This document shows positions 49,978-58,438 of a stretch of 58,438 nt of DNA, piece after piece. Each line of letters opens with the position of its first letter. The first letter of the stretch is position 1. The notes under the pieces are model-generated. The model ran no database searches and had not been told where the DNA came from. It saw only the letters and a program-made list of their open reading frames with translations. This DNA comes from Bacteroidales bacterium (GTDB taxonomy: Bacteria > Bacteroidota > Bacteroidia > Bacteroidales > Marinilabiliaceae), in the NCBI GenBank assembly GCA_017417385.1, contig JAFPZF010000028.1, positions 1-58,438 on the forward strand, given 5' to 3'. The position numbers and the translations under genes are program-made.

Positions 49978-51258
49978 ATGGGACTTATAAAAGCAGTGCT
50001 GGGTTCGATAGTCGGGACGCTCGAGGACCAGTGGCTAGACGTCATCAAGTGTGAGGACATGGGGATGGACGTCTTGATGGTGAAGAAGACGACGAAGACC
50101 GGTCAGATCTCGAAGGGCAGTAAGATCTTCGTAGCGCCGGGACAGGTAGCCGTCATATATGACAGTGGTGCTGTCGTCGATGCCACGGCGGAGGAGGGCA
50201 CGTATCAGTTTGACGCGTCGACATCGCCATCGTTCTTTGCCGGGCCTATTGGTGACACGTTCAAGGAGATGTGGCAGAGGTTCACGTTCGGAGGACAGCC
50301 GGCGAAGGAGCAGGCAGTATTCTTCTTCAACATCAAGGAGATACTGGACAACAAGTTCGGGACTGCGACGCCTATCATGTTCCAGGACTGGAGCCATCCG
50401 ATCCCGAATCAGATGACGGGGACGTTGTCGCCGATGGGGTTGAACATCAGGTGCTACGGCAAGTACACGTTCAAGCTGGACGACATGGGCGTCTTCATGC
50501 GCAATCATGCGGGGACGGCGGACATAGTGAAGAAGGACAACATCATCGAGCAGATGAGGACGGAGGTCATGGCGTCTCTGCAGAACGTGCTTAACGAGAT
50601 GGGCAACAGCGTTCACAGGGTGCCGGTGCTGGAGCTCCCGAGCTACACGGACGAGATCAAGAAAGTCATGGACGAGAAGGTCTATGACGAGCAGATCAGG
50701 AAGAGGGGTGTCCGTCTCGTAGGTTTTGCGATAGAGTCAGTCTCACTCGAGAAGGAGAGTCAGGACAAGATAGACAGGTATGAGTACAGCTCGAATGCTA
50801 TGATGCAGCAGGGCAAGATTATCGACGTCATGCAGACAGCGGCTGGCAATGCTAATGGAGCGGCAGGCGGCTTCATGGGTGTCGGGATGATGAACATGGG
50901 CAGTGGCGGCATGAGTGGTGGCGTCATGCAGAACGCGTTCAATCAGCAGGGTGGTCAGATGCAGTATGACCCGTATAACAGGGGCGGCAATACAGGAGGA
51001 GCAGCTGGAGCGGGTAGCGTCAAGTGCACGAACTGCGGTACGATGTTCACCGGCAAGTTCTGCCCCGAGTGTGGGACGAAGGCTCCGGCGGCGCCTACAG
51101 TGTCGAAGTGTCCGAAGTGCGGCACGGAGACGACGGGCAAGTTCTGTCCGGAGTGTGGGACTCCGATACCTCAGGCAGAGGCGCCGAAGAAGTGTCCGAA
51201 GTGCGGCATAGAGGTGACGGGCAAGTTCTGTCCGGAGTGCGGGACGCCGATACAGTAG
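49978..51258 (+). CDS. SPFH-domain protein with three tandem zinc ribbons
   Basis: 426 residues. The N-terminal 280 residues form an SPFH/Band-7-type domain of the virion-core-protein-like group (VKKTTKTGQISKGSKIFVAP, GQVAVIYDSGAVVDAT, MRTEVMASLQNVLNEMG, VRLVGFAIESVSLEKES). A Gly/Met/Asn-rich linker follows, then three near-identical zinc ribbons (CTNCG, CPKCG and CPKCG, each paired with GKFCPECG) at about 345-426. No signal peptide, so probably cytoplasmic and membrane-associated. It likely works with the Tim44-like protein upstream. Confidence 0.88.
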   Translation: MGLIKAVLGSIVGTLEDQWLDVIKCEDMGMDVLMVKKTTKTGQISKGSKIFVAPGQVAVIYDSGAVVDATAEEGTYQFDASTSPSFFAGPIGDTFKEMWQRFTFGGQPAKEQAVFFFNIKEILDNKFGTATPIMFQDWSHPIPNQMTGTLSPMGLNIRCYGKYTFKLDDMGVFMRNHAGTADIVKKDNIIEQMRTEVMASLQNVLNEMGNSVHRVPVLELPSYTDEIKKVMDEKVYDEQIRKRGVRLVGFAIESVSLEKESQDKIDRYEYSSNAMMQQGKIIDVMQTAAGNANGAAGGFMGVGMMNMGSGGMSGGVMQNAFNQQGGQMQYDPYNRGGNTGGAAGAGSVKCTNCGTMFTGKFCPECGTKAPAAPTVSKCPKCGTETTGKFCPECGTPIPQAEAPKKCPKCGIEVTGKFCPECGTPIQ

Positions 51259-51281
51259 GGGGATAACACAAGTCTAATAAT

Positions 51282-51318
51282 GGGCATCGCTGGCTGAGGC
51301 TGGCGGTGCTCTTTTTTT
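51282..51318 (+). terminator. Strong intrinsic terminator
   Basis: A 13-bp stem (GGGCATCGCTGGC / GCTGGCGGTGCTC with G-U pairs) followed by seven T residues, just after the SPFH gene. Confidence 0.9.
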
Positions 51319-51477
51319 GCTTGTCAGTGGGGAGAAGGGGAGGAGAAGGGGTGTCATTCGGCACAGATAGATGACGGATAGTGTAAAGTGGAAGGGGGAG
51401 GAAGGGGCTTGGGAGGGGAAAAGCGTTAAAAAAATGAGGGAATAGGTGGTGGTTTTGGTGTTTTTTAACCAAATAGG

Positions 51478-51485
51478 TAGATTTG
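51478..51485 (+). promoter_or_regulatory. -7 box TAGATTTG in a promoter shared with the LRR gene
   Basis: Exact TAnnTTTG match with TTTTTTAAC about 20 bp upstream. The surrounding 40 bp closely match the promoter at 56895-56937, upstream of the BspA-like gene. Confidence 0.7.
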
Positions 51486-51527
51486 TGGGTGGAAAAAATA
51501 AAGTGAAACTAACTAAAATTGAGATAT

Positions 51528-54500
51528 ATGATACAGAGGTTAGCAGGTTTGCTGGTTGCGCTGATGGCGCTGGTGGCGGTGTCGGTGGAGGCGTATGGTT
51601 ACAGCATCACGACAAAGACTTCGGACGTTAGTGTCTCGCCGACGACGGCGAACGCGGGGCAGACGATTACCATCACGTATACTCAGCCGACAGGAACTCA
51701 GAGCAGTGTAAGTGGTCAGTCTGTAACATATAAAACTGCTGTGTTTGCACGATATAATCCGCAGACAGTCGGGACAGGAACGAAGTATCAGTATGCGAAA
51801 CTAACAGAGACGGAGAACACTACCAAGTTTATAACGTACACTTTCACGATGCCGGCGTATGATGTCGAGGTTGCTTACGAACACAGTTTGCCTTCCGACT
51901 TGTGGATTAGGGTTAAAGATGCAGAAGGGAATGATATCAGTGCTTGTTTTACTGTAACAGGGCAAGATGCATACGGCGAAGAGACGACAGGGACATGTGT
52001 GATATATGGGAATGTCACAGTAAAGTCCAAGACTGGTTGTAACTTAACAGGAGTCAGCAGCATCAAATATAATTCTTCCACGGGAAGTGGTACCCCGAGT
52101 TATCAGCAGCTGACGGAGTATACTTGTGATAATGGACAGTGTACGTTCATTATGCCCAAAAACTCTGTCACCATTGTAGCTTCGTATGAAAGGATGTTCA
52201 CGGTGACGACGGAGGAGCCCGAGGAGGGAGGAACGGTGACGCTTAACGGGGGGAAGGAGTATACAGCAGGGGAGACGGTGACGGTGACGGCTGAGGCTGG
52301 GGAATGGTATGAGTTTGATAGGTTGATAGTTAACGGAGAGGAGCAGGCGGAAGGAGTGAAGACGTTCACGATGCCGGCGAAGGACGTGACACTCGGGGCG
52401 AGGTTCAAGAGGCAGAAGTTCAACGTAACGGTGGCGAGTGGCATAGAGCATGGAACATTAACCCCTGAGGTAACTTCCAGTGAATGGGGAAAACAGGTGT
52501 TGGTAAGGGACGAGGTAGAAGATGGGTATGAGTTAGTTCACCTGATAGTTAATGGGGTGGCATGCGGACAGGGAGTGGCCTCGTTCGAGATGCCGAAGGA
52601 GGACGTGGTAGTAGGTGCGCTAATCCAATTGAAAGAGTTCACGGTGACGGCGGATGACAACGTAGAGGAGTTGAGTTCTACGAAGGGTACGAAGGGGCAG
52701 ACGATCACGTTCAAGGTGAAAGAGAAGGACGGATACAGGCCAAAGGTGGAAGTGAGGGATTTTACGGGAAGAGAATTGGATAAGAGTAATGAAGGCGGCA
52801 CATATAGCTTCACGATGCCGACGAGACCAGTGACGATAGAAGTAAGCTATGACGCCATACAGATGTTCACGGTGGATGCTAACCAGACGAAGTTCGAGTA
52901 TAATGGCAAGGAGCAGGGGCCGACGTTGACGGTCAAGGATGCTAACTCGGGCGAGGTGCTTGATAATGAAACGCATTACATCCTAAGTGAGGTGGCGAAG
53001 ACGGATGCGGGGACATATACGGCGACGGTGACGGGAAAGACAGGGACGGACTATGAGGGGTGCGTGAAGACAGTGACGTGGATGATAGATCAGGCGACGG
53101 CGACAGTCACGGTAGGGAGTCCGGAGAACGTCTCGTATAACGGCGAGGAGCAGAAGCAGGAGGACAAGACGACCGTCACAGTGACGGCACTGTCTCGGAC
53201 CCTCGTAGAGGGCACAGACTATGAGGTCAACAGGATATATGCAGGAGACTACACCAATGCAGGGACGAAGACCGTCTCAATAGAGGTGACGTCAAAGAAT
53301 CCGAACATCAAGATGGGTACGGAGAGCGTACAAAAGACGTACGTGATAGAGCAGGCGGAGCTGAGCAAGGATAACGATGACTTCGAGTTCTCGCTGAGCG
53401 AGACGGAGGTAGAGTATGACACGTATGCGCACACGCCGACAGTGACGGCGAAGTTCAAGAAAAAGGACCTCGACAGGAGTCAGGAGATAATGGTCTCGGG
53501 CGACGTGACGAAGTCAGATCCTGGGGAGTATGAGATAACAATTGCGGCGAGAGACAAGAGCGGGAACAACTTCAAGGGGAGTGTAAAGCTGACGTGGGAG
53601 ATAACGGCGACGGAGTACACAATAGACGAGGCCAACGAGGTGTACATGCTAAACAAAACAACAGCCATATTGGAAGACCGGGTAGAGTTCAGAGTGACGG
53701 GCAAGGACGGATACAAGACAATAGTGAAGGTGCTGACGACAAAAGGAGAAGAGGTGTATGTGGAGCTTGAGGACGAAGTATATTCGTTCTACATGCCGGC
53801 AAGCAACGTCACGATATATGTCTCGTATGTCAGCTCGCAGTTCACAGTAAAGGCGGACAAGACGAAGTTCGGGTATAACGGCAAGGAGCAGGGGCCGACG
53901 TTGACAGTCAGCGACGTTTTTGATGCTGATGATATCCTCACTGAGGTGGAGGATTACACCGTCAGTGACGCAAAGAAGACCGATGCGGGGAAGTACACGG
54001 CGACGGTGACGGGCAAGGAAGGCACATACTACGAGGATTGGGAGAAGACGATAGAATGGGAGATAGAGGCGGCGATGGCGACAGTCACGATAGGGAGTCC
54101 GGAGAACGTCTCGTATAACGGCGAGGAGCAGAAGCAGGAGGACAAGACGACCGTCACGGTGACGGGCGTAGATGGCAATCTCGTAGAGGGCACAGACTAT
54201 GAGGTCAACAGAACATACACGGGAGACTACACCAATGCAGGGGAGAAGACCGTCATAGTAGAGGTGGCGGCGAAGAATCAGAACTACACATTGAACATAG
54301 AGAGGGAGGCGAAGACATACACGATAGAGCAGGCAGAGCTGAGCACGGAGAGCAGTGACTTCGAGATCTCGCTGAGCGAGGCGGAGGTTAAGTATGACAT
54401 GGAGGAGCATGAGCAGACAGTCACGGCGAAGTTCAAGGGGAGGGACCTCACGGCGAACGACGTCACGATAGAGGGCGACCTGAAGGCGACAGAGCCAGGA

Positions 54501-56276
54501 ACACATAAGATAACGCTGACCGGCAAGGGCAACTTCACTGGTAGCGTAGAACTAACGTGGGAGATAAAGGCGACGGAGTATACAGTGACGATTCCAGCCG
54601 CGACAGAGTGCGGAAGCGTCTCGGCAAACAAGGAGAAGGCGATACTCGGCGAAGAGGTGACGCTGACAGTCGCGGAAGAGACAGGGTATAGACTGACGAC
54701 GCTTGCGGCAAGCTATGGCGACGGGATAGAGATAGACATCACGGAAGACGGGAAGTTCCTGATGCCGGAGGGCGACGTCACGGTGAGGGTCGAGTTCGAG
54801 AAGGAGACATATCCTATCACAGTCACATACGACGAGGAGTTCGGAGACGTCTCGTGTCCGACAGAGAAGATGTGGGGCGAGACGGTAGAAGTCAGTGCCG
54901 AGGCGAAGGAAGGGTATGAGATAGCGCATATCTACATAAGCATCGACGGGAAGATGATAGAGGAGGGAGTGACCAGCTTCGAGATGCCGATGGACAAGCA
55001 GGTCGTCGTCATGGTTGTCTTCAGGAAGGAGCTGAAGGCGGCAGTGCCAGTCGAGGACAAGGAGACCGGCGAGGTCAGCGTCGTAGCGGAGACTACGGAG
55101 GCCTTGGCAGAAATCATAGGGGCCGTCAACGACAGGGAGAACGACTATTATGAAGGGGCGAGCATAGTCCTCACGAGCGACATTGATGGTGGCGAGGAGG
55201 GCAAGCAGGAGATAGACCTCGAGGAGCAGAACCACGAGACCATGACCGAGAAGGCCATAGAGCTCCCGACAATCGAGACCTTGAAGGGCTCGATAGAGGG
55301 ACAGGGCAACGTCATCAAGAACGTCATAGCGCAGATGACGGGACTCGTCAACACCGTCGAGGAGAAGGCGGAGGTCAACACCCTCGTCATGGACTCGACG
55401 ACCATCTACATAGACCCGACCGACGAGGCGTGGACAGTCAAGGATGACACAATCTTCGTACATATAGTAGCGAAGAGCAACAAGGGAAGCATCAGCAACT
55501 TTGCATTTGCGGGTAAGGTAGTCGTCGATGAGGTCAAGGTGCCGGAGGGCAAGACCGTCGTCATCTGTGTAGTCGGAGAGAACGAGGGAAGCGTCAACGG
55601 CTTCTACTACGACTTTGACCTGCTGGCTGGAAATGTCGATGGCAACAAGAGGTGCATAACCATCAAGCAGAACATAGGTTGCGCAAAGAACGGCGGAAGG
55701 GCCAAGGTTGCGACGAGCAAGGCTGCGGACAACAAGACGCTGAATGTCGGAACGTATGACGAGGCGGAGGTCAACAAGATGGAGAGGGCGTTCACGGCGC
55801 GGGAGTTTGCGAGCGGCGAGGTAGCGTACTGGCTGAACTGGAGCGAGCAGGGCTATACAGGAGAGTACAGGCCTATATGGAGGCAGGGCAAGAACTATCC
55901 GGAGCTGGCGATAGACATAGACGGAGAGATGAATGCACTGTATAAGATAGACTACGTCGTCAATGAGCCGGAGAAGATAACGGAGAACCCAGTCTTCGCG
56001 AACAATGGCGACAAGGTGACGATAAGGTACTCGGAGAAGCCAGTATCCATCAAGAATGGCGATGAGGAGGTCGAGGTAGGCGACGAGAGCACGACGATAG
56101 TCTTCCACGCGAACAAGAGCATCGAGATAGAGTTTGCGGAGACGACGGGGAAGAAGGAGAAAGTTGTGACGGAGGAAGTAGACACATGGCATGACTTGGC
56201 GGGCAGGAAGTTGACGGGCAAGCCGGGACGGAATGGGGTGTATGTGCATAATGGGAAGATAGAGATGGTGAAGTAA
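51528..56276 (+). CDS. Large MBG/InlB-B-repeat surface protein
   Basis: 1582 residues from the ATG at 51528 (an upstream in-frame TTG is less likely). Signal peptide (LVALMALVAVSVEAYG). InlB-B-like repeats (GGTVTLNGGKEYTAGETVTV, EFTVTADDN) alternate with MBG units (FEYNGKEQGPTLTVKD). A module of 326 residues is tandemly duplicated (period 978 bp). Residues about 1165-1480 hold a GLUG-like region ending in ASGEVAYWLNWSEQG...WRQGKNYPEL, common in Bacteroidota. The C-terminus (WHDLAGRKLTGKPGRNGVYV) resembles a T9SS sorting tail. Predicted surface-anchored adhesin. Confidence 0.88.
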   Translation: MIQRLAGLLVALMALVAVSVEAYGYSITTKTSDVSVSPTTANAGQTITITYTQPTGTQSSVSGQSVTYKTAVFARYNPQTVGTGTKYQYAKLTETENTTKFITYTFTMPAYDVEVAYEHSLPSDLWIRVKDAEGNDISACFTVTGQDAYGEETTGTCVIYGNVTVKSKTGCNLTGVSSIKYNSSTGSGTPSYQQLTEYTCDNGQCTFIMPKNSVTIVASYERMFTVTTEEPEEGGTVTLNGGKEYTAGETVTVTAEAGEWYEFDRLIVNGEEQAEGVKTFTMPAKDVTLGARFKRQKFNVTVASGIEHGTLTPEVTSSEWGKQVLVRDEVEDGYELVHLIVNGVACGQGVASFEMPKEDVVVGALIQLKEFTVTADDNVEELSSTKGTKGQTITFKVKEKDGYRPKVEVRDFTGRELDKSNEGGTYSFTMPTRPVTIEVSYDAIQMFTVDANQTKFEYNGKEQGPTLTVKDANSGEVLDNETHYILSEVAKTDAGTYTATVTGKTGTDYEGCVKTVTWMIDQATATVTVGSPENVSYNGEEQKQEDKTTVTVTALSRTLVEGTDYEVNRIYAGDYTNAGTKTVSIEVTSKNPNIKMGTESVQKTYVIEQAELSKDNDDFEFSLSETEVEYDTYAHTPTVTAKFKKKDLDRSQEIMVSGDVTKSDPGEYEITIAARDKSGNNFKGSVKLTWEITATEYTIDEANEVYMLNKTTAILEDRVEFRVTGKDGYKTIVKVLTTKGEEVYVELEDEVYSFYMPASNVTIYVSYVSSQFTVKADKTKFGYNGKEQGPTLTVSDVFDADDILTEVEDYTVSDAKKTDAGKYTATVTGKEGTYYEDWEKTIEWEIEAAMATVTIGSPENVSYNGEEQKQEDKTTVTVTGVDGNLVEGTDYEVNRTYTGDYTNAGEKTVIVEVAAKNQNYTLNIEREAKTYTIEQAELSTESSDFEISLSEAEVKYDMEEHEQTVTAKFKGRDLTANDVTIEGDLKATEPGTHKITLTGKGNFTGSVELTWEIKATEYTVTIPAATECGSVSANKEKAILGEEVTLTVAEETGYRLTTLAASYGDGIEIDITEDGKFLMPEGDVTVRVEFEKETYPITVTYDEEFGDVSCPTEKMWGETVEVSAEAKEGYEIAHIYISIDGKMIEEGVTSFEMPMDKQVVVMVVFRKELKAAVPVEDKETGEVSVVAETTEALAEIIGAVNDRENDYYEGASIVLTSDIDGGEEGKQEIDLEEQNHETMTEKAIELPTIETLKGSIEGQGNVIKNVIAQMTGLVNTVEEKAEVNTLVMDSTTIYIDPTDEAWTVKDDTIFVHIVAKSNKGSISNFAFAGKVVVDEVKVPEGKTVVICVVGENEGSVNGFYYDFDLLAGNVDGNKRCITIKQNIGCAKNGGRAKVATSKAADNKTLNVGTYDEAEVNKMERAFTAREFASGEVAYWLNWSEQGYTGEYRPIWRQGKNYPELAIDIDGEMNALYKIDYVVNEPEKITENPVFANNGDKVTIRYSEKPVSIKNGDEEVEVGDESTTIVFHANKSIEIEFAETTGKKEKVVTEEVDTWHDLAGRKLTGKPGRNGVYVHNGKIEMVK
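52634..54589 (+). repeat. 978-bp tandem duplication within the adhesin gene
   Basis: GGGAGTCCGGAGAACGTCTC recurs at 53115 and 54093. The flanking InlB-like and MBG units are colinear between the copies, about 52634-53611 and 53612-54589. Confidence 0.8.
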
Positions 56277-56277
56277 A

Positions 56278-56296
56278 GGGAACTTCTATAAATTGC
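56278..56296. repeat. GGGAACTTCTATAAATTGC element after the adhesin gene
   Basis: Located one base after the stop codon; same family as the elements at 44763 and 49886. Confidence 0.65.
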
Positions 56297-56301
56297 AAAA
56301 T

Positions 56302-56332
56302 GGGGGGCATTGGTGACGGTGCCCCCCTTTTT
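56302..56332 (+). terminator. Adhesin gene terminator
   Basis: GC-rich stem GGGGGGCAT / GTGCCCCCC followed by TTTTT at 56328-56332. Confidence 0.9.
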
Positions 56333-56911
56333 AATTAGGAATTAGGAATTAGGAGGAGTTGTCAGAGTCGTCGGAGGGAGATGGAAGAGCGACACATGAG
56401 AGAAAAGCCTCACACAGAGGGCACAGAGGCACAGAGGCGTTTAGGACACAGAGGCGAGCAGACGCTCGCGGGGAGGACACAGAGATGGCGTTGAGAGGGG
56501 TCGGAATGGTCGGAAGTTGGTGGACGCCTCACACGGAGGGCACAGAGGCACAGAGTTTTTCAGGACACAGAGGCGAGCTGACGCTCGCGAGGAGAGCACA
56601 GAGAGGGCGGAAGAATGGGCAATTAGGAATGCATCGGATGAAGGAATAGCATTGAGAGTTTTTAGGCCTCACACAGAGGGCACGGAGGGGTCGCCTAAAG
56701 GCGAGGGGGAGCACGGAGGGCGAGCTACGCTCGATAGAAAGGGCGCAGGGGCGCGGGGGCGACGGAGCGGGTGTGTCGTTCGTCACAGATGGGAGAGCGT
56801 TCGTGTAAAGTGAGATGGGAAAGGAGGGGGGAAGGAGGGTGTTTTGGGATGATTAGGCGTCAAAAAAGAGAGGGAGAGATGTGGAGAGTTGAGTTTATTT
56901 AACAAAAGAGG
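56333..56911. other. Repeat-rich intergenic region, no gene seen
   Basis: About 580 bp: AATTAGGAATTAGGAATTAGG short repeats, three units of the CACACAGAGGGCACAG repeat, a G-rich spacer and the promoter of the LRR gene. Reading frames here are repeat-driven and lack codon bias. Confidence 0.6.
56407..56734. repeat. Three GCCTCACACAGAGGGCACAG units with internal hairpins
   Basis: Units start at 56407, 56526 and 56666. Each contains a CACAGAGG-rich part and a hairpin: GCGAGC-AGAC-GCTCGC, GCGAGC-TGAC-GCTCGC, and CGAGC-TAC-GCTCG. Unit 3 also has CGCC-TAAA-GGCG. Confidence 0.75.
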
Positions 56912-56919
56912 TAGATTTG
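56912..56919 (+). promoter_or_regulatory. -7 box TAGATTTG of the BspA-like gene
   Basis: Exact TAnnTTTG match 28 bp before the ATG. The 40-bp context (TTTAAC..., AGGTAGATTTGTGGG, AATAAAG) is shared with the promoter at 51478. Confidence 0.7.
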
Positions 56920-56947
56920 TGGGAAGAAAAAATAAAGAAATAGAAAT

Positions 56948-58438
56948 ATGAAAACAAAGCTAATCAGTTTGCTGGCACTAGTCATTGCGTTCTTGGCCGG
57001 GGGGAGAGCCGAGGCAGAGATAGCGAGTGGAGAAGGATGGACACTTAGTGACGAGGGAGTGCTGACGGTTAATAAGGATTTTGAGTATAGTTCGGCAGAC
57101 GGATATCCGTGGTATAGCAACAAGGAGAGCATCAAGAGAGTAGTGATAGCGGAAGGAGTGACGAGCATAGGGGAGGAAGCATTCAATGATTATGGTGGAC
57201 TAAAAGGCGTGGAGATGGCCGAAAGCCTGAAGAGCATAGGCAGAGAGGCATTTGCCTTTACAGGGTTATCAGGAGAGTTGACGATGCCGGGGAGCTTGGC
57301 GAGCATAGGGCCGGCGGCGTTCATCTATTGCGCTGGGCTGACGGGCAAGTTGACGATACCGGGCGGGGTGACGAGGATAGGGGTCACTGCATTCACTGGA
57401 TGCACGGGGTTGACGGCTGTGGAAATTCAGTATGGCGTGACAGAAATAGCGTTTAGGGCTTTTTACCTTTGCAGAGGGTTGAAAGAAGTGGAGATACCGG
57501 AAAGCGTGAAAAGCATAGGGGAAGAAGCTTTCGATGGATGCAGCGAGTTGAAGAGAGTTGTGTCATTGTCAGCGGAGCCGCAGGAATTGACGGCTAATGT
57601 ATTTCCAGCACAATTGTTGAGTGGAATGACGCTGTATGTGCAGGGAGAGGTCATAGAAGCATATAAGGGAGCAGAAGTTTGGAAGAATTTTGGGAATATA
57701 GAGAAGTACGTAGAGACCATAGTGGCGAGCGGCGAGGGATGGAGATTGAATGACAAGGGAGTGCTGACGGTTAATAAGGATTTTGAGTATAGTTCGGGAG
57801 ACGGATATCCGTGGTATAGCAACAAGGAGAGCATCAAGAGAGTAGTGATAGCGAAAGGAGTGGCGAGCATAGGGAAGGAAGCATTCATCGGGTTCGGTGG
57901 AATAGAGCATGTCGTGATAGCCGAGGGCGTCGAGAGCATAGGAGTAGATGCTTTCTATGCTTGCAGCGGATTGAAGAGTGTTGAGATCCCGGCGAGTGTC
58001 GAGAGGATAGAGGAGTCGGCATTCTGTAATTGCAGTGGGCTGCAGAGCATTGAGGTAGCTGAGGGTAACGCCAAGTATGACAGCAGGGGAGGTTGCAACG
58101 CGATAATAGAGAAAGAGAGAAGTATGCTGTTGGCAGGCTGCAAGAACACGGTGATACCGGAGGATGTTACGACAATAGGAGAGTATGCATTCACCGGATG
58201 CAGTGAAATGGCGAGCGTGACGATCCCGGCGAGCGTGACGGGCATAGGTGGATTCTCGTTCTTTGGTTGCAGCGGGCTGAAGGAAGTGACGTCGCTATCG
58301 GTGACGCCGCAGGAATTGGAAGAGGGGCGTATTTGGACGTTTAATGAAGTAGAGGTGAGTTCGGCGACGCTGTACGTGCCTGCGGAGGCAGTGGAGGAGT
58401 ATAAGAAGGCTCCGGTATGGAATAGATTCGGGACGATA
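56948..58438 (+). CDS. BspA-like leucine-rich repeat (LRR_5) surface protein, 3' truncated
   Basis: The frame is open from ATG 56948 to the window end, at least 497 residues. Signal peptide (LISLLALVIAFLAGGRAEA, about 1-24), then LRR_5 repeats typical of BspA/TpLRR proteins: VTSIGEEAFNDYGGLKGVEM, VTRIGVTAFTGCTGLTAVEI, VKSIGEEAFDGCSELKRVVS. Two superunits of 234 residues begin with near-identical ASGEGWxLxDxGVLTVNKDF at residues 26 and about 260. BspA-like proteins bind host proteins and other bacteria. It probably ends in a sorting tail beyond the window. Its promoter matches that of the adhesin upstream. Confidence 0.9.
   Translation, partial: MKTKLISLLALVIAFLAGGRAEAEIASGEGWTLSDEGVLTVNKDFEYSSADGYPWYSNKESIKRVVIAEGVTSIGEEAFNDYGGLKGVEMAESLKSIGREAFAFTGLSGELTMPGSLASIGPAAFIYCAGLTGKLTIPGGVTRIGVTAFTGCTGLTAVEIQYGVTEIAFRAFYLCRGLKEVEIPESVKSIGEEAFDGCSELKRVVSLSAEPQELTANVFPAQLLSGMTLYVQGEVIEAYKGAEVWKNFGNIEKYVETIVASGEGWRLNDKGVLTVNKDFEYSSGDGYPWYSNKESIKRVVIAKGVASIGKEAFIGFGGIEHVVIAEGVESIGVDAFYACSGLKSVEIPASVERIEESAFCNCSGLQSIEVAEGNAKYDSRGGCNAIIEKERSMLLAGCKNTVIPEDVTTIGEYAFTGCSEMASVTIPASVTGIGGFSFFGCSGLKEVTSLSVTPQELEEGRIWTFNEVEVSSATLYVPAEAVEEYKKAPVWNRFGTI
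57023..58438 (+). repeat. 702-bp internal superrepeat of the LRR gene
   Basis: GGATGGACACTTAGTGACGA at 57035 corresponds to GGATGGAGATTGAATGACAA at 57737. The following 150 bp (to 57184 and 57886) are nearly identical. Confidence 0.8.

Noticed and set aside
54552-56249. Minus-strand open frame of 565 codons opposite the second adhesin
   Set aside because: Antisense shadow with Leu/Arg/Val/Asp-rich composition and no motif.
56359-56813. Small plus-strand ORFs in the CACAGAGG repeat region
   Set aside because: They are translations of the repeat units in two frames and have no codon bias or start context.

Overview
The window looks like a chromosomal segment of a Bacteroidales bacterium (phylum Bacteroidota); genus is not resolved. 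Evidence: promoters carry the Bacteroidota -7 box TAnnTTTG, surface proteins end in T9SS-like sorting tails, and characteristic families are present (BspA-type LRR_5, HU-CCDC81/SPOR, Rpn/PD-(D/E)XK, membrane pyrophosphatase, rubredoxin-first rubrerythrin, DUF3737, DUF4197). Most genes are GC-rich, with AGG, ATA and GTC codons frequent. No rRNA, tRNA or CRISPR was recognised.

Layout. 1-6.0 kb: 3' part of a giant MBG-repeat adhesin. 6.07-9.8 kb: minus-strand operon of an XRE regulator and a PLD/SF2-helicase/DUF3427 protein, a possible defence unit. 9.8-12.4 kb: a gene remnant, a duplicated MATE promoter and 5' end, and a TPR protein. 12.45-17.3 kb: MATE-DUF3737-hrpB operon. 17.3-25.1 kb: rubrerythrin, an ACP/adenylating-enzyme pair, PfkB kinase-DEAD helicase operon, TPM-domain protein, and a gene broken by an in-frame TGA. 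25.6-32.4 kb: DUF2007 protein, pdxJ, TPR lipoprotein, HU/SPOR protein, DUF4197 lipoprotein, beta-barrel, GH53 galactanase.

32.56-36.0 kb is an AT-richer island read mostly on the minus strand: DUF4417 plus two unknown small genes, and an XRE-ImmA/IrrE gene overlapping a PIN-like gene. A plus-strand small-RNA candidate lies between the two operons, and a second lies just outside, upstream of a cyclophilin gene.

37.4-43.7 kb holds three TPR genes, one fused to a retropepsin-like protease. They are separated by intergenic DNA full of hairpin repeats whose stems change in a compensatory way, inside larger elements with imperfect terminal inverted repeats. 43.9-51.3 kb: Rpn-family protein, two secreted proteins, hppA, and a Tim44-like/SPFH zinc-ribbon pair. 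51.5-58.4 kb: two large surface proteins (MBG/InlB-like adhesin, and a BspA-like LRR protein cut by the window end) with nearly identical promoters.

The strongest leads for something undescribed are the covarying hairpin family, the two ncRNA candidates, the helicase operon and the AT-rich island. Functions are inferred from family knowledge and visible motifs; no database search was run.
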